The translations under genes were made by a program, and so were the position numbers. From contig NZ_JASHKR010000017.1 in the NCBI RefSeq assembly GCF_030056815.1, forward strand, positions 1 through 64,000: DNA of 64,000 bases, in the 5' to 3' direction. The stretch comes from Rhodococcus sp. IEGM 1379. GTDB taxonomy: Bacteria > Actinomycetota > Actinomycetes > Mycobacteriales > Mycobacteriaceae. The notes under the pieces were generated by a model. That model searched no databases and was not told the DNA's origin. It worked only from the letters and a program-made list of their open reading frames with translations. Shown here one piece after another: positions 55,523 to 64,000 of this stretch. Within the stretch, counting starts at the first letter, position 1. Every line of letters starts with the position of its first letter.

Positions 55523-56337
55523 CACCGCGCGGGCTCGACCGTTCTGTCTTCTAGCTGGACGAGTGCGCAACGTTTCGCTTGCGCACGGGTATTCAGAAAA
55601 CGGAAGGCTGCGCCGCCGACAGTGACCGCGAGTGTTGCCAGCACAGCCCCGGCAATGACATCGGTGAGCCAGTGGACGCCCAGATACAACCGGGTGAGGG
55701 CAACGATCACCGTGACAATGACCGCCAGGAGCATGAGAAGTCGTTTGATCGACGGAGTGTGCTGCGTCGCCACAACGAGGACGACGATGCCGATCAAAGC
55801 TGCTGTGCCCGTGACGTGGCCGGAAGGAAAGGAATGGTCGGTCTCGAGGAGAACCTGAGTGGCGGTCGGCGGACGTTCACGCCCGACAATCGCTTTCAAT
55901 ACGGTGCTCGCGACGGCTGCAGCGCCAACGGTGCCGACGACGACGATGCCCGGGATCACCGACTTCGCACGCCACGAGAGCAAGGCGCCGGCCGCGATGC
56001 CGAGGATCGCTGTCGCGACGGGACTACCGATATCGGTGACGGCAACGGCAACCTGGTTGAGTCCGCTGCTCCGATGGGCGACCATCCACTCGGTCACGGG
56101 ACCGTCGAACCTTGTCAGCCACCCGGCCTGCACTACCTGCACCGATAGTGTCACCAGGGCGATCGCCAGTCCGACAACTCGAAAGACCGTCGATCGCACG
56201 TCGGCTGACCGATAAATCGATCCGACTCCGAAAAGCGCGGCAGCAACGAGCATCGCGGTGACGGCGATTTCCGCGGTGGTGCTTTCGGTCAACACTTCGG
56301 TGACCACGGCATGCGGGGACGTGACAGATGCAAGCAT
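55522..56337 (-). CDS. PAP2-family membrane phosphatase
   Basis: Membrane phosphatase of 271 residues with about seven helices. All three PAP2 motifs are present: KAIVGRERPP, HSFPSGHVTGT and TRLYLGVHWLTD. Expected substrates are undecaprenyl pyrophosphate or phosphatidate-type lipids, dephosphorylated at the outer face. The ATG at 56337 is chosen; a longer frame runs through the divergent promoter. It faces away from the response regulator gene and may be its target. Confidence 0.91.
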   Translation of the reverse strand: MLASVTSPHAVVTEVLTESTTAEIAVTAMLVAAALFGVGSIYRSADVRSTVFRVVGLAIALVTLSVQVVQAGWLTRFDGPVTEWMVAHRSSGLNQVAVAVTDIGSPVATAILGIAAGALLSWRAKSVIPGIVVVGTVGAAAVASTVLKAIVGRERPPTATQVLLETDHSFPSGHVTGTAALIGIVVLVVATQHTPSIKRLLMLLAVIVTVIVALTRLYLGVHWLTDVIAGAVLATLAVTVGGAAFRFLNTRAQAKRCALVQLEDRTVEPAR

Positions 56338-56434
56338 GGATCGAAGTCTGCCCAGCCGATGCTGAAGAAACGCTGAATGCACGTTCGGCGACGGTGCGTA
56401 ATCTGTTGTACTGAGTTCGGAAAGGGGGCCTACG

Positions 56435-57121
56435 GTGCGAGTACTGGTAGTTGAGGACGAGGTACGACTGGCGGAGACAATTCGTCGGGGGTTGGTCGCC
56501 GAAGGATTTGTGGTTGCCGTCGAACACAACGGTGACGACGGACTTATTGCCGCCGGCAGCGACGAGTTCGATGTGATTGTTCTCGACATCATGTTGCCGG
56601 GGAAAAGTGGTTACGAGATCGTTCGCGAACTGCGCGCCCGCCGGATCTGGACGCCGATCCTGATGCTGTCAGCGAAGGACGGGGAGTACGACCTGGCCGA
56701 TGCGTTCGATCTCGGTGCCGACGACTATCTGGTCAAACCCTTTTCCTTCGTGGTGCTTCTTGCGCGCCTGCGTGCATTGGTACGACGGGGCGCACCGCAA
56801 CGGCCGACGGTATTGACCGTCGGCGATTTGGCGCTCGATCCTGCGAGGCATCAGGTGACCCGGGGTGCCATCGTGCTGTTGCTGACTCCCCGCGAGTACA
56901 GCGTTCTCGAATTTCTGATGCGCAACAATGGGGTAGTCGTGACCAAGAGCGAAATTGTTCGATCCGTCTGGGACACCAACTACGAGGGTGACGAGAATAT
57001 CGTCGAGGTCTACATCGGCTACCTGAGAAAAAAGGTAGACGCACCGTTCGGGACACACAGCATTGAGACGGTGCGCGGCGTGGGCTACCGATGCAGGTCA
57101 GATTCGAATTCTCAGTCCTGA
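56435..57121 (+). CDS. OmpR-family response regulator
   Basis: Response regulator of 228 residues, GTG start. Receiver: VVEDEVRLAETIRRGL, phospho-Asp in VIVLDIMLPGKSGYE, Lys in DDYLVKPFSF. Winged helix: LTPREYSVLEFLM and VEVYIGYLRKKVDAPFG. It is divergent from the PAP2 gene and convergent with the adjacent histidine kinase, overlapping it by ten bases at the 3' ends, so kinase and regulator are not in one operon. Confidence 0.92.
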   Translation: MRVLVVEDEVRLAETIRRGLVAEGFVVAVEHNGDDGLIAAGSDEFDVIVLDIMLPGKSGYEIVRELRARRIWTPILMLSAKDGEYDLADAFDLGADDYLVKPFSFVVLLARLRALVRRGAPQRPTVLTVGDLALDPARHQVTRGAIVLLLTPREYSVLEFLMRNNGVVVTKSEIVRSVWDTNYEGDENIVEVYIGYLRKKVDAPFGTHSIETVRGVGYRCRSDSNSQS

Positions 57122-58497
57122 TCTGTCGGGATCGCGATGTCGAATCTGCTTCCACCGCTAGCTCTTTCGGTTACTGTGATGGTTCCACCGTGCGTGGCAG
57201 CGATATCCGACGCGATGGCCAACCCGAGTCCGGAGCCTCCGCCCTCTCTTGATCGCGGGGAGTCGAGCCTGACGAAGCGTCCGAAAATTCTTTCCCTCTC
57301 GGATGCCGGGATGCCGGGTCCGTCGTCTTCGATCATGATGTGGGCTGTGCCCCCGGCCTCGGAACAGCTCAGCCACACTTGGTTTTCCGCGTGGCGAACA
57401 GCATTGTCGACGAGGTTGCGTACCAAGCGTGTCAACGAACGCGGGTCCCCGGTGACACGAACCGGCACTATTGCTGCTGTCACGGCGACATCCGAGATTC
57501 CGGAGATCCGCTTCTTCTCGTTGAACAGAATGTCGTCGATATCCACGTCCACGGTGAGTTTCGTTTGCTTGACGTCTCTTTCGTCTACGCGTGCCAAGGT
57601 CAGGAGATCCTCGATCAGTTGCCGCATCCTCCTGGCTTCGGGGAGCAGTGCGCCCTCGATCAATGCGTCATCGAGTAGTTCGGGGCGGCGGTATGCCAGT
57701 TCGAGTGCAGTAGTGATGGTGGACAACGGACTTCGCAGTTCATGGCTGGCGTCACTGATAAATCGCTGCTGAGCCTGTGCGCCTTCGTCGAGGCGAGCCA
57801 ACATGTCGTTCATAGTTGTTGCCAGTCGTGCTATTTCGTCGTTTCCCGACGGTACCGGCACTCGTTCGCCGTGACTGCTGCTCGAAATCGACGCGACTCT
57901 CGTCCGGATACGTTCCACCGGCGCGAGAGCGGAACCTACGAGCCGGTATGTCGCGAATGCCGCCAGCGCGAGAACGAGAGGCCCGACTACCGTCAAAAGT
58001 ATTGCCACGGTGGTCACTACGGTCTCGACAGGTTCACGATCAGCTCCGACGAAGATCGTGACCAGCTCGGTCGGGGTCGCGACACCGCGGCCGATCAACC
58101 AGTAGTCGCTGTTGTCGGACAGTGTGACGCGGCCGAAGGATTCGGAGTGATCAGGTTCGAGAATTCGCTGCGAGAGCAGTCCGTTCTCGGTACCGGGTGA
58201 TTGGGCCAGAACTTGGTGATCAGATCCCACGATCTGAACGATTCCGATCTGGCTGTCCGTCGACAGGAGTGACGGGTCGAGATCGGTAGCACTTTCTCCA
58301 CTGAGTTGTTGAGCGAGTTGCGTGGCTCGTGCATCGGAACTGTCTATCGCCGACAGTTGGAGCGAGTTCGCGAGAACGAATACGAGAGCCACCCCCGCGA
58401 TCACGAGACAGAACGCGATGACCAGCGTCGACGCCACAGTCGAGCGGATACGGACGCTCCACTGGGATGGATGGAGAATCGACGCCGCGAAGTTCAT
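57112..58497 (-). CDS. Sensor histidine kinase
   Basis: Membrane histidine kinase of 461 residues. Two helices (about 17-42 and 150-178) flank a sensor domain. HAMP follows, then the H-box FISDASHELRSPLSTITTALEL, N-box LVRNLVDNAVRHAE, G1 DDGPGIP and G2 GGGSGLGLAIA. It is the likely partner of the convergent response regulator. GCGGCGAAG-type leader; the start is the first Met of a plausible cytoplasmic N-terminus. Confidence 0.92.
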   Translation of the reverse strand: MNFAASILHPSQWSVRIRSTVASTLVIAFCLVIAGVALVFVLANSLQLSAIDSSDARATQLAQQLSGESATDLDPSLLSTDSQIGIVQIVGSDHQVLAQSPGTENGLLSQRILEPDHSESFGRVTLSDNSDYWLIGRGVATPTELVTIFVGADREPVETVVTTVAILLTVVGPLVLALAAFATYRLVGSALAPVERIRTRVASISSSSHGERVPVPSGNDEIARLATTMNDMLARLDEGAQAQQRFISDASHELRSPLSTITTALELAYRRPELLDDALIEGALLPEARRMRQLIEDLLTLARVDERDVKQTKLTVDVDIDDILFNEKKRISGISDVAVTAAIVPVRVTGDPRSLTRLVRNLVDNAVRHAENQVWLSCSEAGGTAHIMIEDDGPGIPASERERIFGRFVRLDSPRSREGGGSGLGLAIASDIAATHGGTITVTERASGGSRFDIAIPTDQD

Positions 58498-58591
58498 GCG
58501 TTCAGTCTCTACTGCATGGGCCGAGAGCGACGAGTGTTCTCAGCTTCCTTTCAACAAGCACCTGCAACTCTGACCCACATGACTCTCACAC

Positions 58592-59379
58592 GTGAGCCGG
58601 CGCAAGGTCTCCGAGGTAACTCTGTATTTCTGGATCATAAAGATTCTGGGTACGAGGGTTGGTGAGACTGCGGCAGATTCGCTCAATGCAGATCTCGGCA
58701 TCGTATTGACCGGGACGGCAGCATTGACGACTGGGCTACTGGTGATCGCCCTGGGATCCAGTTCGCGCGGAAACAGTATGTGCCGTGGGTCTATTGGTTG
58801 GAAGTGGTGCTGATCAGTGTGGTGGGAACGTTGATCACCGACATCCTCACCGACACCTTCGGAGTGTCATTGGAAGTGAGTGCCGGAATCTTCGCGGTTG
58901 CGTTGGCCGTGACATTTGCAGTGTGGTTTGCGAGTGAACGAACTTTGTCCATTCACAGCATCCGGACGCCGAAGCGCGAAGCGTTCTACTGGCTCGCGAT
59001 TCTCTTCACCTTCGCGCTCGGCGCGGCGGCGGGTGACCTGATCGCAGAGCAGGTCAATCTGGGATATGCAAAGTCGGCAATCCTGTTCGGTGCCGTCATT
59101 GCTGTGGTGACCGCGGCTCACTACGGGCTGAAACTCAATGCGGTGCTGGAATTCTGGATCGCGTACATCGTCACCAGGCCGCTGGGTGCGTCGTTCGGTG
59201 ACCTGTTGACTCAGGACCGTGACGAAGGCGGATTGGGATTCGGGCCGACCGTCACGACGTTGGTGTTCACGATCGTGATCGTGGCACTGGTTGCATTCCT
59301 GACGGTCAGCAAGGTCGACGTTCTCCCGGCCAAGGTCTCGGATCTCGAAGCTACTGAACGAGAACCCACTGACGCTTGA
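58592..59379 (+). pseudogene. COG4705-type membrane protein with a frameshift
   Basis: Membrane protein of roughly 260 residues, split in two frames. The first part (GTG 58592) reads KVSEVTLYFWIIKILGTRVGETAADSL... and the second part, in another frame, continues IQFARKQYVPWVYWLEVVLISVVGTLITD... The join is at a GGG run, 58753-58755, where one G appears to be missing (CTGGG-ATC instead of CTGGGGATC). Apart from this single base both halves look intact and fit a COG4705/DUF347-like membrane protein. It is either a fresh pseudogene, a programmed frameshift or a sequencing error. The downstream half could start at ATG 58780. Confidence 0.8.
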
Positions 59380-59405
59380 TTGGCGGTACCGACTACCGTC
59401 GAGGT

Positions 59406-60566
59406 GTGCGCTCAGAATCTCGTCGATCGAACATCCAGACCTTCCACGTCATGGACGTGTGGAAAGCCGCTACCGAACGCCAGCGGACGCATGGCGACGT
59501 CCTCACGTTGGCGGCCGGTCAGCCGTCGACGCCGGCGCCGACCCCGGTATTGCGTGCAACGCAGGAGATCCTGGGTAGAGAACTCCTCGGGTACACCGAG
59601 ACATTCGGGATCTTGGCGCTCCGCGAGGCCATCGCGGGCTACCATTCCGAGCGTTCGGGAATCACCGTCGACGCCGACGACGTTGTCGTGACGACAGGTT
59701 CGTCGGGCGCGTTCACATTGCTCTTCCTGGCTGCATTCGATGAAGGCGATACCGTCGTCGTCGCACGTCCGGGATACCCGGCCTATCGTAATACCCTTGC
59801 GGCGCTGGGTTGCAACGTCGTCGAACTCGATTGCGGACCGGCGACGCGCTATCAGCCGACAGTCGAGATGCTCGAAGCGCTGCCGTCGCCGCCGGCCGGC
59901 TTGATTGTCGCGAGCCCCGCCAATCCCACCGGAACGGTCATCGCACCCGACGAGTTGGCGGCGCTTGCCCATTGGTGTGACGAGCACGGAACTCTCCTGA
60001 TTTCCGACGAGATTTACCACGGCATCGGCTACGGCGATCAGCAGACGTCGAGTGCCTGGGAAACCTCCCGCGAATCGGTTGTCATCGGCTCGGTGTCCAA
60101 GTACTTCTCGATGACGGGCTGGCGACTCGGCTGGATGCTGGTGCCCACTTACTTGCGTCGACCGCTGCAGCGCCTCGCGTCGAACATGACCGTGTGCCCG
60201 CCCGCGATTTCGCAGTACGCCGCGATCGAAGCTTTCTCGGCTGACGCGAAGGTCGAACTGGATGGTCATGTCGAACGCTATGCGCGCAACCGTGAGCTTC
60301 TGCTTACCGGGTTGCCGAGGCTCGGCATCACCGATCTGGCCCCCGCTGACGGCGCGTTCTACGTATACGCCGATATCGGACATCTCTGCGGCGACGAGGG
60401 CGCGACTGCCTGGTGTTCGCGGTTGCTGACCGATACCGGAGTCGCGTTGGCGCCGGGAATCGACTTCGACACCGTGCATGGAAATCGGATGGTTCGGCTC
60501 TCGTTTGCCGGTGCCACAGCGGACATCGAAGAGGCGCTTCGACGCCTCGAATCGTGGCTTGGGTAA
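59406..60566 (+). CDS. PLP-dependent aminotransferase (class I/II)
   Basis: Fold-type I aminotransferase of about 386 residues. It has SPANPTGTVIAPDEL (Asn contacting PLP), LLISDEIYHGIGY (Asp/Tyr) and the PLP lysine in GSVSKYFSMTGWRLGW; the C-terminal Arg lies in NRMVRLSFAG. The start is uncertain: GTG 59406 fits the family N-terminus (RRSNIQTFHVMDVW), while TTG 59376 overlaps the preceding gene. The substrate class is aspartate/alanine-like; the true substrate is unknown. Confidence 0.88.
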   Translation: MRSESRRSNIQTFHVMDVWKAATERQRTHGDVLTLAAGQPSTPAPTPVLRATQEILGRELLGYTETFGILALREAIAGYHSERSGITVDADDVVVTTGSSGAFTLLFLAAFDEGDTVVVARPGYPAYRNTLAALGCNVVELDCGPATRYQPTVEMLEALPSPPAGLIVASPANPTGTVIAPDELAALAHWCDEHGTLLISDEIYHGIGYGDQQTSSAWETSRESVVIGSVSKYFSMTGWRLGWMLVPTYLRRPLQRLASNMTVCPPAISQYAAIEAFSADAKVELDGHVERYARNRELLLTGLPRLGITDLAPADGAFYVYADIGHLCGDEGATAWCSRLLTDTGVALAPGIDFDTVHGNRMVRLSFAGATADIEEALRRLESWLG

Positions 60567-60630
60567 CAAACAGCAAGGTGTTCGCACTGTTTCCCGATGC
60601 ATGTACCTATAAAACTGGCACGATGGAACG

Positions 60631-61242
60631 GTGTCGGGAGCAGCAACACCCAAGGGAGAAAAACGTCGCCAAGCACTGGTGGCGTCCGCTGCTGAGCTTT
60701 TGCTGGAAGGTGGGTTCGACGCGGTCCGCCACCGCGCCGTCGCAACGCGGGCAGGCCTTCCGCTGGCATCGACCACTTACTACTTCGATTCACTCGACGA
60801 CCTCATCGCCTGCGCCGTCGAATTGAACGGCAACGCGGATATGGACGCGGCGCGTGCCCGTGTCGAAGTAGTGACCATGCGTCGACGGGGCTCCGAATCC
60901 ACCGTCGATCTGCTGGTGGACCTGCTGTTCGGTGTGGACGAAAGGCTGGCGGAGAGCCGTGAACGGTTGATCTCGCGGTACGAAAGATCTGTTGCCTGCG
61001 CTCGGCACCCGGCATTACGTGACGTGCAGTTGAGGTTGCGCGCGCAATTGGACGAAGTGCTGACCGAGGCGTTAAAGCGCTCGGGCCGCTCAACTGCCGA
61101 CGGTCAACTGCGACGCCTGGTAGCTATGGTTGATGGCGCGATGATCACGGGATTGGGGGAGTACGACCCCGACCCGCGTGGTTTGGCCCGCGGGATGCTT
61201 CTCGAATCGATCGATGTGATGGCCCCATCTGTGCAGGGGTAA
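60631..61242 (+). CDS. TetR-family transcriptional regulator
   Basis: TetR regulator of 203 residues, GTG start. The HTH is EKRRQALVASAAELLLEGGFDAVRHRAVATRAGLPLASTTYYFDSL, with YYFDS in place of the common YYHF; the C-terminal ligand domain is unremarkable. It lies between the aminotransferase and purB, each probably with separate promoters. The target is unknown. Confidence 0.88.
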   Translation: MSGAATPKGEKRRQALVASAAELLLEGGFDAVRHRAVATRAGLPLASTTYYFDSLDDLIACAVELNGNADMDAARARVEVVTMRRRGSESTVDLLVDLLFGVDERLAESRERLISRYERSVACARHPALRDVQLRLRAQLDEVLTEALKRSGRSTADGQLRRLVAMVDGAMITGLGEYDPDPRGLARGMLLESIDVMAPSVQG

Positions 61243-61276
61243 CGGCCATACTTGCCCACCGTTAGACTGAGGCCTC

Positions 61277-62698
61277 GTGAGCCGCATCCCGAATGTCCTT
61301 GCCAACCGTTACGCCAGCCCGGAGCTTGCCGCTCTGTGGTCGCCTGAGTACAAGATCGTGCTCGAGCGCCAGCTGTGGGTGGCGGTGTTGCGAGCTCAAA
61401 CCGAGCTGGGCATCGACATTCCGGCCGACGCCGTCGCCGATTACGAGCGTGTGATCGACAACGTCGACCTGCAGTCCATCGCCGATCGTGAGCGTGTAAC
61501 CCGCCACGACGTGAAGGCCCGCATCGAGGAGTTCAACGCCCTCGCCGGCCATGAGCAGGTTCACAAGGGCATGACCAGCCGCGACCTCACCGAGAACGTC
61601 GAGCAGTTGCAGATCGTCCGCTCCCTCGAGCACGTCTACAACCACGGCATCGCCGTCGCCGCCCGTCTGGGTGAGCGCGCTGCCGAGTACTCGTCCATCG
61701 TGATGGCCGGCCGCTCGCACAACGTCGCAGCTCAGGCCACAACTTTGGGTAAGCGCTTTGCGTCGGCTGCCGACGAACTGCTGGTTGCACTGACTCGTCT
61801 GCGTCAGCTGATCGACCGCTACCCGCTCCGCGGAATCAAGGGCCCGATGGGCACCGCGCAGGACATGCTCGATCTCTTGGACGGTGACGCAGCCAAGCTG
61901 GATCAGCTCGAGACGAAGGTCGCCGAGCACCTCGGGTTCACCAATGTTCTGACCAGTGTCGGCCAGATCTACCCGCGTTCCCTCGACCACGACGTCATCT
62001 CCGCCCTTGTCCAGGTCGGTGCCGCGCCGTCGTCGTTCGCGCACACCATCCGCCTCATGGCCGGCCACGAACTCGTTACCGAGGGCTTCCAGCCCGGCCA
62101 GGTCGGCAGTTCCGCGATGCCGCACAAGATGAACACCCGCTCCTGCGAGCGCGTCAACGGACTGCAGGTCATCCTGCGCGGCTACGGTTCCATGGCAGCC
62201 GAGATGGCCGGCGCTCAGTGGAACGAAGGCGATGTCTTCTGCTCGGTGATTCGCCGCGTTGCACTGCCTGACGCTTTCTTCGCGATCGATGGAATGTTCG
62301 AGACCTTCTTGACGGTGCTCGCGGAAATGGGCGCCTACCCGGCCGTCATCGAGAAGGAACTGACGCGCTACCTGCCGTTCCTCGCCACCACTCGGGTACT
62401 CATGGCAGCTGTTCGCGCCGGCGTCGGACGCGAGACCGCGCACGAAGCCATCAAGGAAAATGCCGTCGCCGTGGCACTTGCGATGCGCGAAGAGGGCAAG
62501 GAACCTGATCTTCTGGATCGCCTCGCCGCCGACGACCGTCTGCCGCTCGATCGCGCTGCGCTCGATGCAGCCCTCGAGGACAAGGCCGCCTTCATCGGCG
62601 CCGCGTCGGCTCAGGTCGAATCCGTTGTCGCCGAGGTACAGAAGCTTGTCGACGCTAACCCCGAAGCTGCGGCGTACGCGCCGTCGCCGATTTTGTAG
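61277..62698 (+). CDS. purB: Adenylosuccinate lyase
   Basis: Fumarase-superfamily lyase acting twice in purine synthesis, 473 residues, GTG start (MSRIPNVLANRYASPELAALW). Signature GSSAMPHKMNTRSCERVNG near residue 276, the mobile catalytic Ser loop. AGRSHNVAAQATTLGKRFA carries the catalytic His region, and HKGMTSRDLTEN is also conserved. It is followed nine bases later by a long hairpin. Confidence 0.96.
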   Translation: MSRIPNVLANRYASPELAALWSPEYKIVLERQLWVAVLRAQTELGIDIPADAVADYERVIDNVDLQSIADRERVTRHDVKARIEEFNALAGHEQVHKGMTSRDLTENVEQLQIVRSLEHVYNHGIAVAARLGERAAEYSSIVMAGRSHNVAAQATTLGKRFASAADELLVALTRLRQLIDRYPLRGIKGPMGTAQDMLDLLDGDAAKLDQLETKVAEHLGFTNVLTSVGQIYPRSLDHDVISALVQVGAAPSSFAHTIRLMAGHELVTEGFQPGQVGSSAMPHKMNTRSCERVNGLQVILRGYGSMAAEMAGAQWNEGDVFCSVIRRVALPDAFFAIDGMFETFLTVLAEMGAYPAVIEKELTRYLPFLATTRVLMAAVRAGVGRETAHEAIKENAVAVALAMREEGKEPDLLDRLAADDRLPLDRAALDAALEDKAAFIGAASAQVESVVAEVQKLVDANPEAAAYAPSPIL

Positions 62699-62706
62699 GG
62701 GCTACG

Positions 62707-62754
62707 CCCTGTGCGCCTTTCTGGTAGTCACCGCTACCAAAAAGGCGCACAGGG
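62707..62754 (+). terminator. Long two-part hairpin between purB and HIT gene
   Basis: CCCTGTGCGCCTTT pairs perfectly with AAAGGCGCACAGGG, and after one mismatch TGGTAG pairs with CTACCA around a six-base loop. No T-run follows on the plus strand, and the HIT ATG is only nine bases away, so attenuation or translational control is as likely as termination. Confidence 0.75.
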
Positions 62755-62763
62755 CCGAAGGCT

Positions 62764-63177
62764 ATGAACTGCATCTTCTGCTCCATCATCGCCGGCGAGG
62801 CAGCAGCCAGCGTCGTCTACGACGACGCGAATGTTCTTGCCTTCATGGATATTCGGCCGTTCACGTCAGGTCATCTCCTCGTTGTGCCGAAACGTCACGC
62901 CAGTGGATTGTCGACGCTGGATCCCGACGACGGTGCCAGGATCTTCGCGGTTGCGCAGAAAATTGCCACGGCCATGCGCGCTGGGCCACTTCCGATCGAC
63001 GGCGTCAATCTTCATCTCTCCGACGGAGCTGTCGCGGGGCAGGAAGTTTTCCACGTCCACCTGCATGTCATCCCCCGGAATCGTGGCGACGGCTTCGGTG
63101 TGCGCGCTCAGCCCCGTACGCCGCAGCGGGCGGTACTCGACAGCACGGCAGCCGTAATCCGGGAAGCATTGAACTAA
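62764..63177 (+). CDS. HIT family protein, HinT-like
   Basis: Histidine-triad hydrolase of 137 residues. The N-terminal CxxC (MNCIFCSII) is a likely zinc site, PFTSGHLLVVPKRHASGL forms the substrate loop, and HVHLHVIPRN is the catalytic triad. Shorter and clearly different from the HIT protein at 43274. GAAGG sits right after the hairpin and before the ATG, so folding of the hairpin could affect translation. Confidence 0.92.
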   Translation: MNCIFCSIIAGEAAASVVYDDANVLAFMDIRPFTSGHLLVVPKRHASGLSTLDPDDGARIFAVAQKIATAMRAGPLPIDGVNLHLSDGAVAGQEVFHVHLHVIPRNRGDGFGVRAQPRTPQRAVLDSTAAVIREALN

Positions 63178-63355
63178 TGATTCACCGGTAACGGCGATTC
63201 TCGTAGGATTGTTCGGTAACCACCATAACCGTTCGAGGTTCCGAAGGACTCAGATACATTTGCAGTTCGAACGCCGGTCTGACAAGAGCTGCTGGTAATC
63301 GTTTCGGCTCGAGTATCTACCGGTGCCGGGGGAGCCTGATATCGAATGGAGTCGG

Positions 63356-64000
63356 ATGTTAGTGCACTTCCGCCAGTTTCTGCCATCGGAGCAGATATAT
63401 TCGGTTCAGATCAATCGGTTGACCCCGAGTAATCCGGCAATCGCTGCCGTAGTGCTCGGCGTTTTGAGTGTGGTGTGGCTCTTCGGGATTGTGGCCGCAA
63501 AGTTGGCCGGTGACGTCGGAATGAGACTCTTGCATTCGCCGTCGCTGATTATTCAAGCGGTGATGTTCATCGTCATTCTCACGTTTTCCGCTTGTCTACG
63601 TCGCGCATTTCCGATTGGTTCGTTTCTGGTGGCGATGGTCAGCACCGCGGGCCTGACGTTGCTGCTGGACGACCGATCTATGGGTTTGACGCCGCTGTAC
63701 TTTTTTGCGATCGTGACACTGGCGATTCGCACACAGGGAATGAAACTTGTGTTGCTCACTGTGCTGGCAATGGCGACGGACGTGGCTGTGACCGCAGGAC
63801 GCGGATTGGAGCCGACCAATAATCTTGGCGAGGTACAAACGCCTCAGCATTTGATCATCCTGCAGATTGTCAATGTTCTGTTCACCTATGGAATGCTTGT
63901 TGCCTTTGGTCTGGTCATTGCGAAGTTCCGTACGTATTCATCGACCAGTAGTGCTGCCATCGAACAACTTCGGCAGGAACACGAGGCGAAGTTGAATGAT
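63356..64000 (+). CDS. Membrane protein, probable sensor kinase N-terminus (partial)
   Basis: Open frame from ATG 63356 (GGAG five bases upstream) to the window edge, 215 residues and no stop. After a 25-residue leader it has about six hydrophobic helices (VVLGVLSVVWLFGIVAA, LIIQAVMFIVILTFSACL, and others). The last visible residues form a charged coiled-coil start (AAIEQLRQEHEAKLND), as commonly precedes the dimerisation domain of a histidine kinase or diguanylate cyclase. The output domain is outside the window, so the class is a guess. Confidence 0.7.
   Translation, partial: MLVHFRQFLPSEQIYSVQINRLTPSNPAIAAVVLGVLSVVWLFGIVAAKLAGDVGMRLLHSPSLIIQAVMFIVILTFSACLRRAFPIGSFLVAMVSTAGLTLLLDDRSMGLTPLYFFAIVTLAIRTQGMKLVLLTVLAMATDVAVTAGRGLEPTNNLGEVQTPQHLIILQIVNVLFTYGMLVAFGLVIAKFRTYSSTSSAAIEQLRQEHEAKLND

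Noticed and set aside
59412-60776. Long minus-strand open frame (454 codons) opposite the aminotransferase
   Set aside because: Low-complexity Arg/Gly-rich translation and full overlap with a clear PLP enzyme; a G+C-rich shadow frame.
61262-62443. Long open frame on the minus strand (393 codons) opposite purB
   Set aside because: It mirrors the codon pattern of purB, has no protein-like motifs, and purB is unmistakable on the other strand.

Overview
The window looks like chromosomal DNA of a mycolic-acid-containing actinomycete, most likely a Rhodococcus of the erythropolis/qingshengii type. This is inferred from the high G+C content, many GTG/TTG starts, a complete Mce4 sterol-import operon in the same gene order as the Mycobacterium tuberculosis Rv3490-Rv3506 region, KstR-type operators, a Tat-exported cholesterol oxidase, and a PhoP/PhoR pair very close to the mycobacterial one. 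No insertion sequence, phage, CRISPR array or rRNA was seen; there is one tRNA.

Left part (1-11143): an amino-sugar/sialic-acid type catabolic locus. A family-5 ABC importer (Tat lipoprotein plus a permease running off the left edge) faces away from a tightly coupled operon: three different Gfo/Idh/MocA oxidoreductases, a DHDPS/NanA-family lyase, a ROK kinase, NanE epimerase, an SGNH hydrolase, NagA and NagB. Together these could take a modified sialic acid through ManNAc, ManNAc-6-P, GlcNAc-6-P and GlcN-6-P to fructose-6-P. Two copies of one 15-base operator sit in inverted orientation in the divergent intergenic region.

11137-27362: the sterol module. fadD17, fadE27 and fadE26 (side-chain activation and dehydrogenation) run leftward. 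fdxD, hsd4A and the ten-gene yrbE4AB-mce4ABCDEF-mam4AB operon run rightward. Four KstR-like boxes precede the four transcription units, lying between or over the -35 and -10 elements. A fifth lies before the cholesterol oxidase gene at 53737.

27380-43702: otsA, a small acidic protein, a heterodimeric ABC exporter with one predicted dead ATP site, an alpha/beta hydrolase, a CstR-like repressor/DUF302/methyltransferase group sharing a palindromic operator, an orphan MbtH, a ThrE-type exporter, tRNA-Thr, a GAF-ANTAR regulator, a 36-residue peptide with no charged side chains, a protein with about thirteen decapeptide repeats, a SugE/Gdx exporter under a guanidine-III riboswitch, phoPR, a TetR regulator resembling gamma-butyrolactone receptors, and a HIT protein.

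43792-64000: two envelope glycosyltransferases, a complete second family-5 ABC importer, purD, secreted cholesterol oxidase, a PAP2 phosphatase, a two-component pair whose genes converge instead of forming an operon, a frameshifted COG4705-type membrane protein gene, an aminotransferase, a TetR regulator, purB, a HIT protein behind a long hairpin, and the membrane N-terminus of a probable sensor cut by the right edge.
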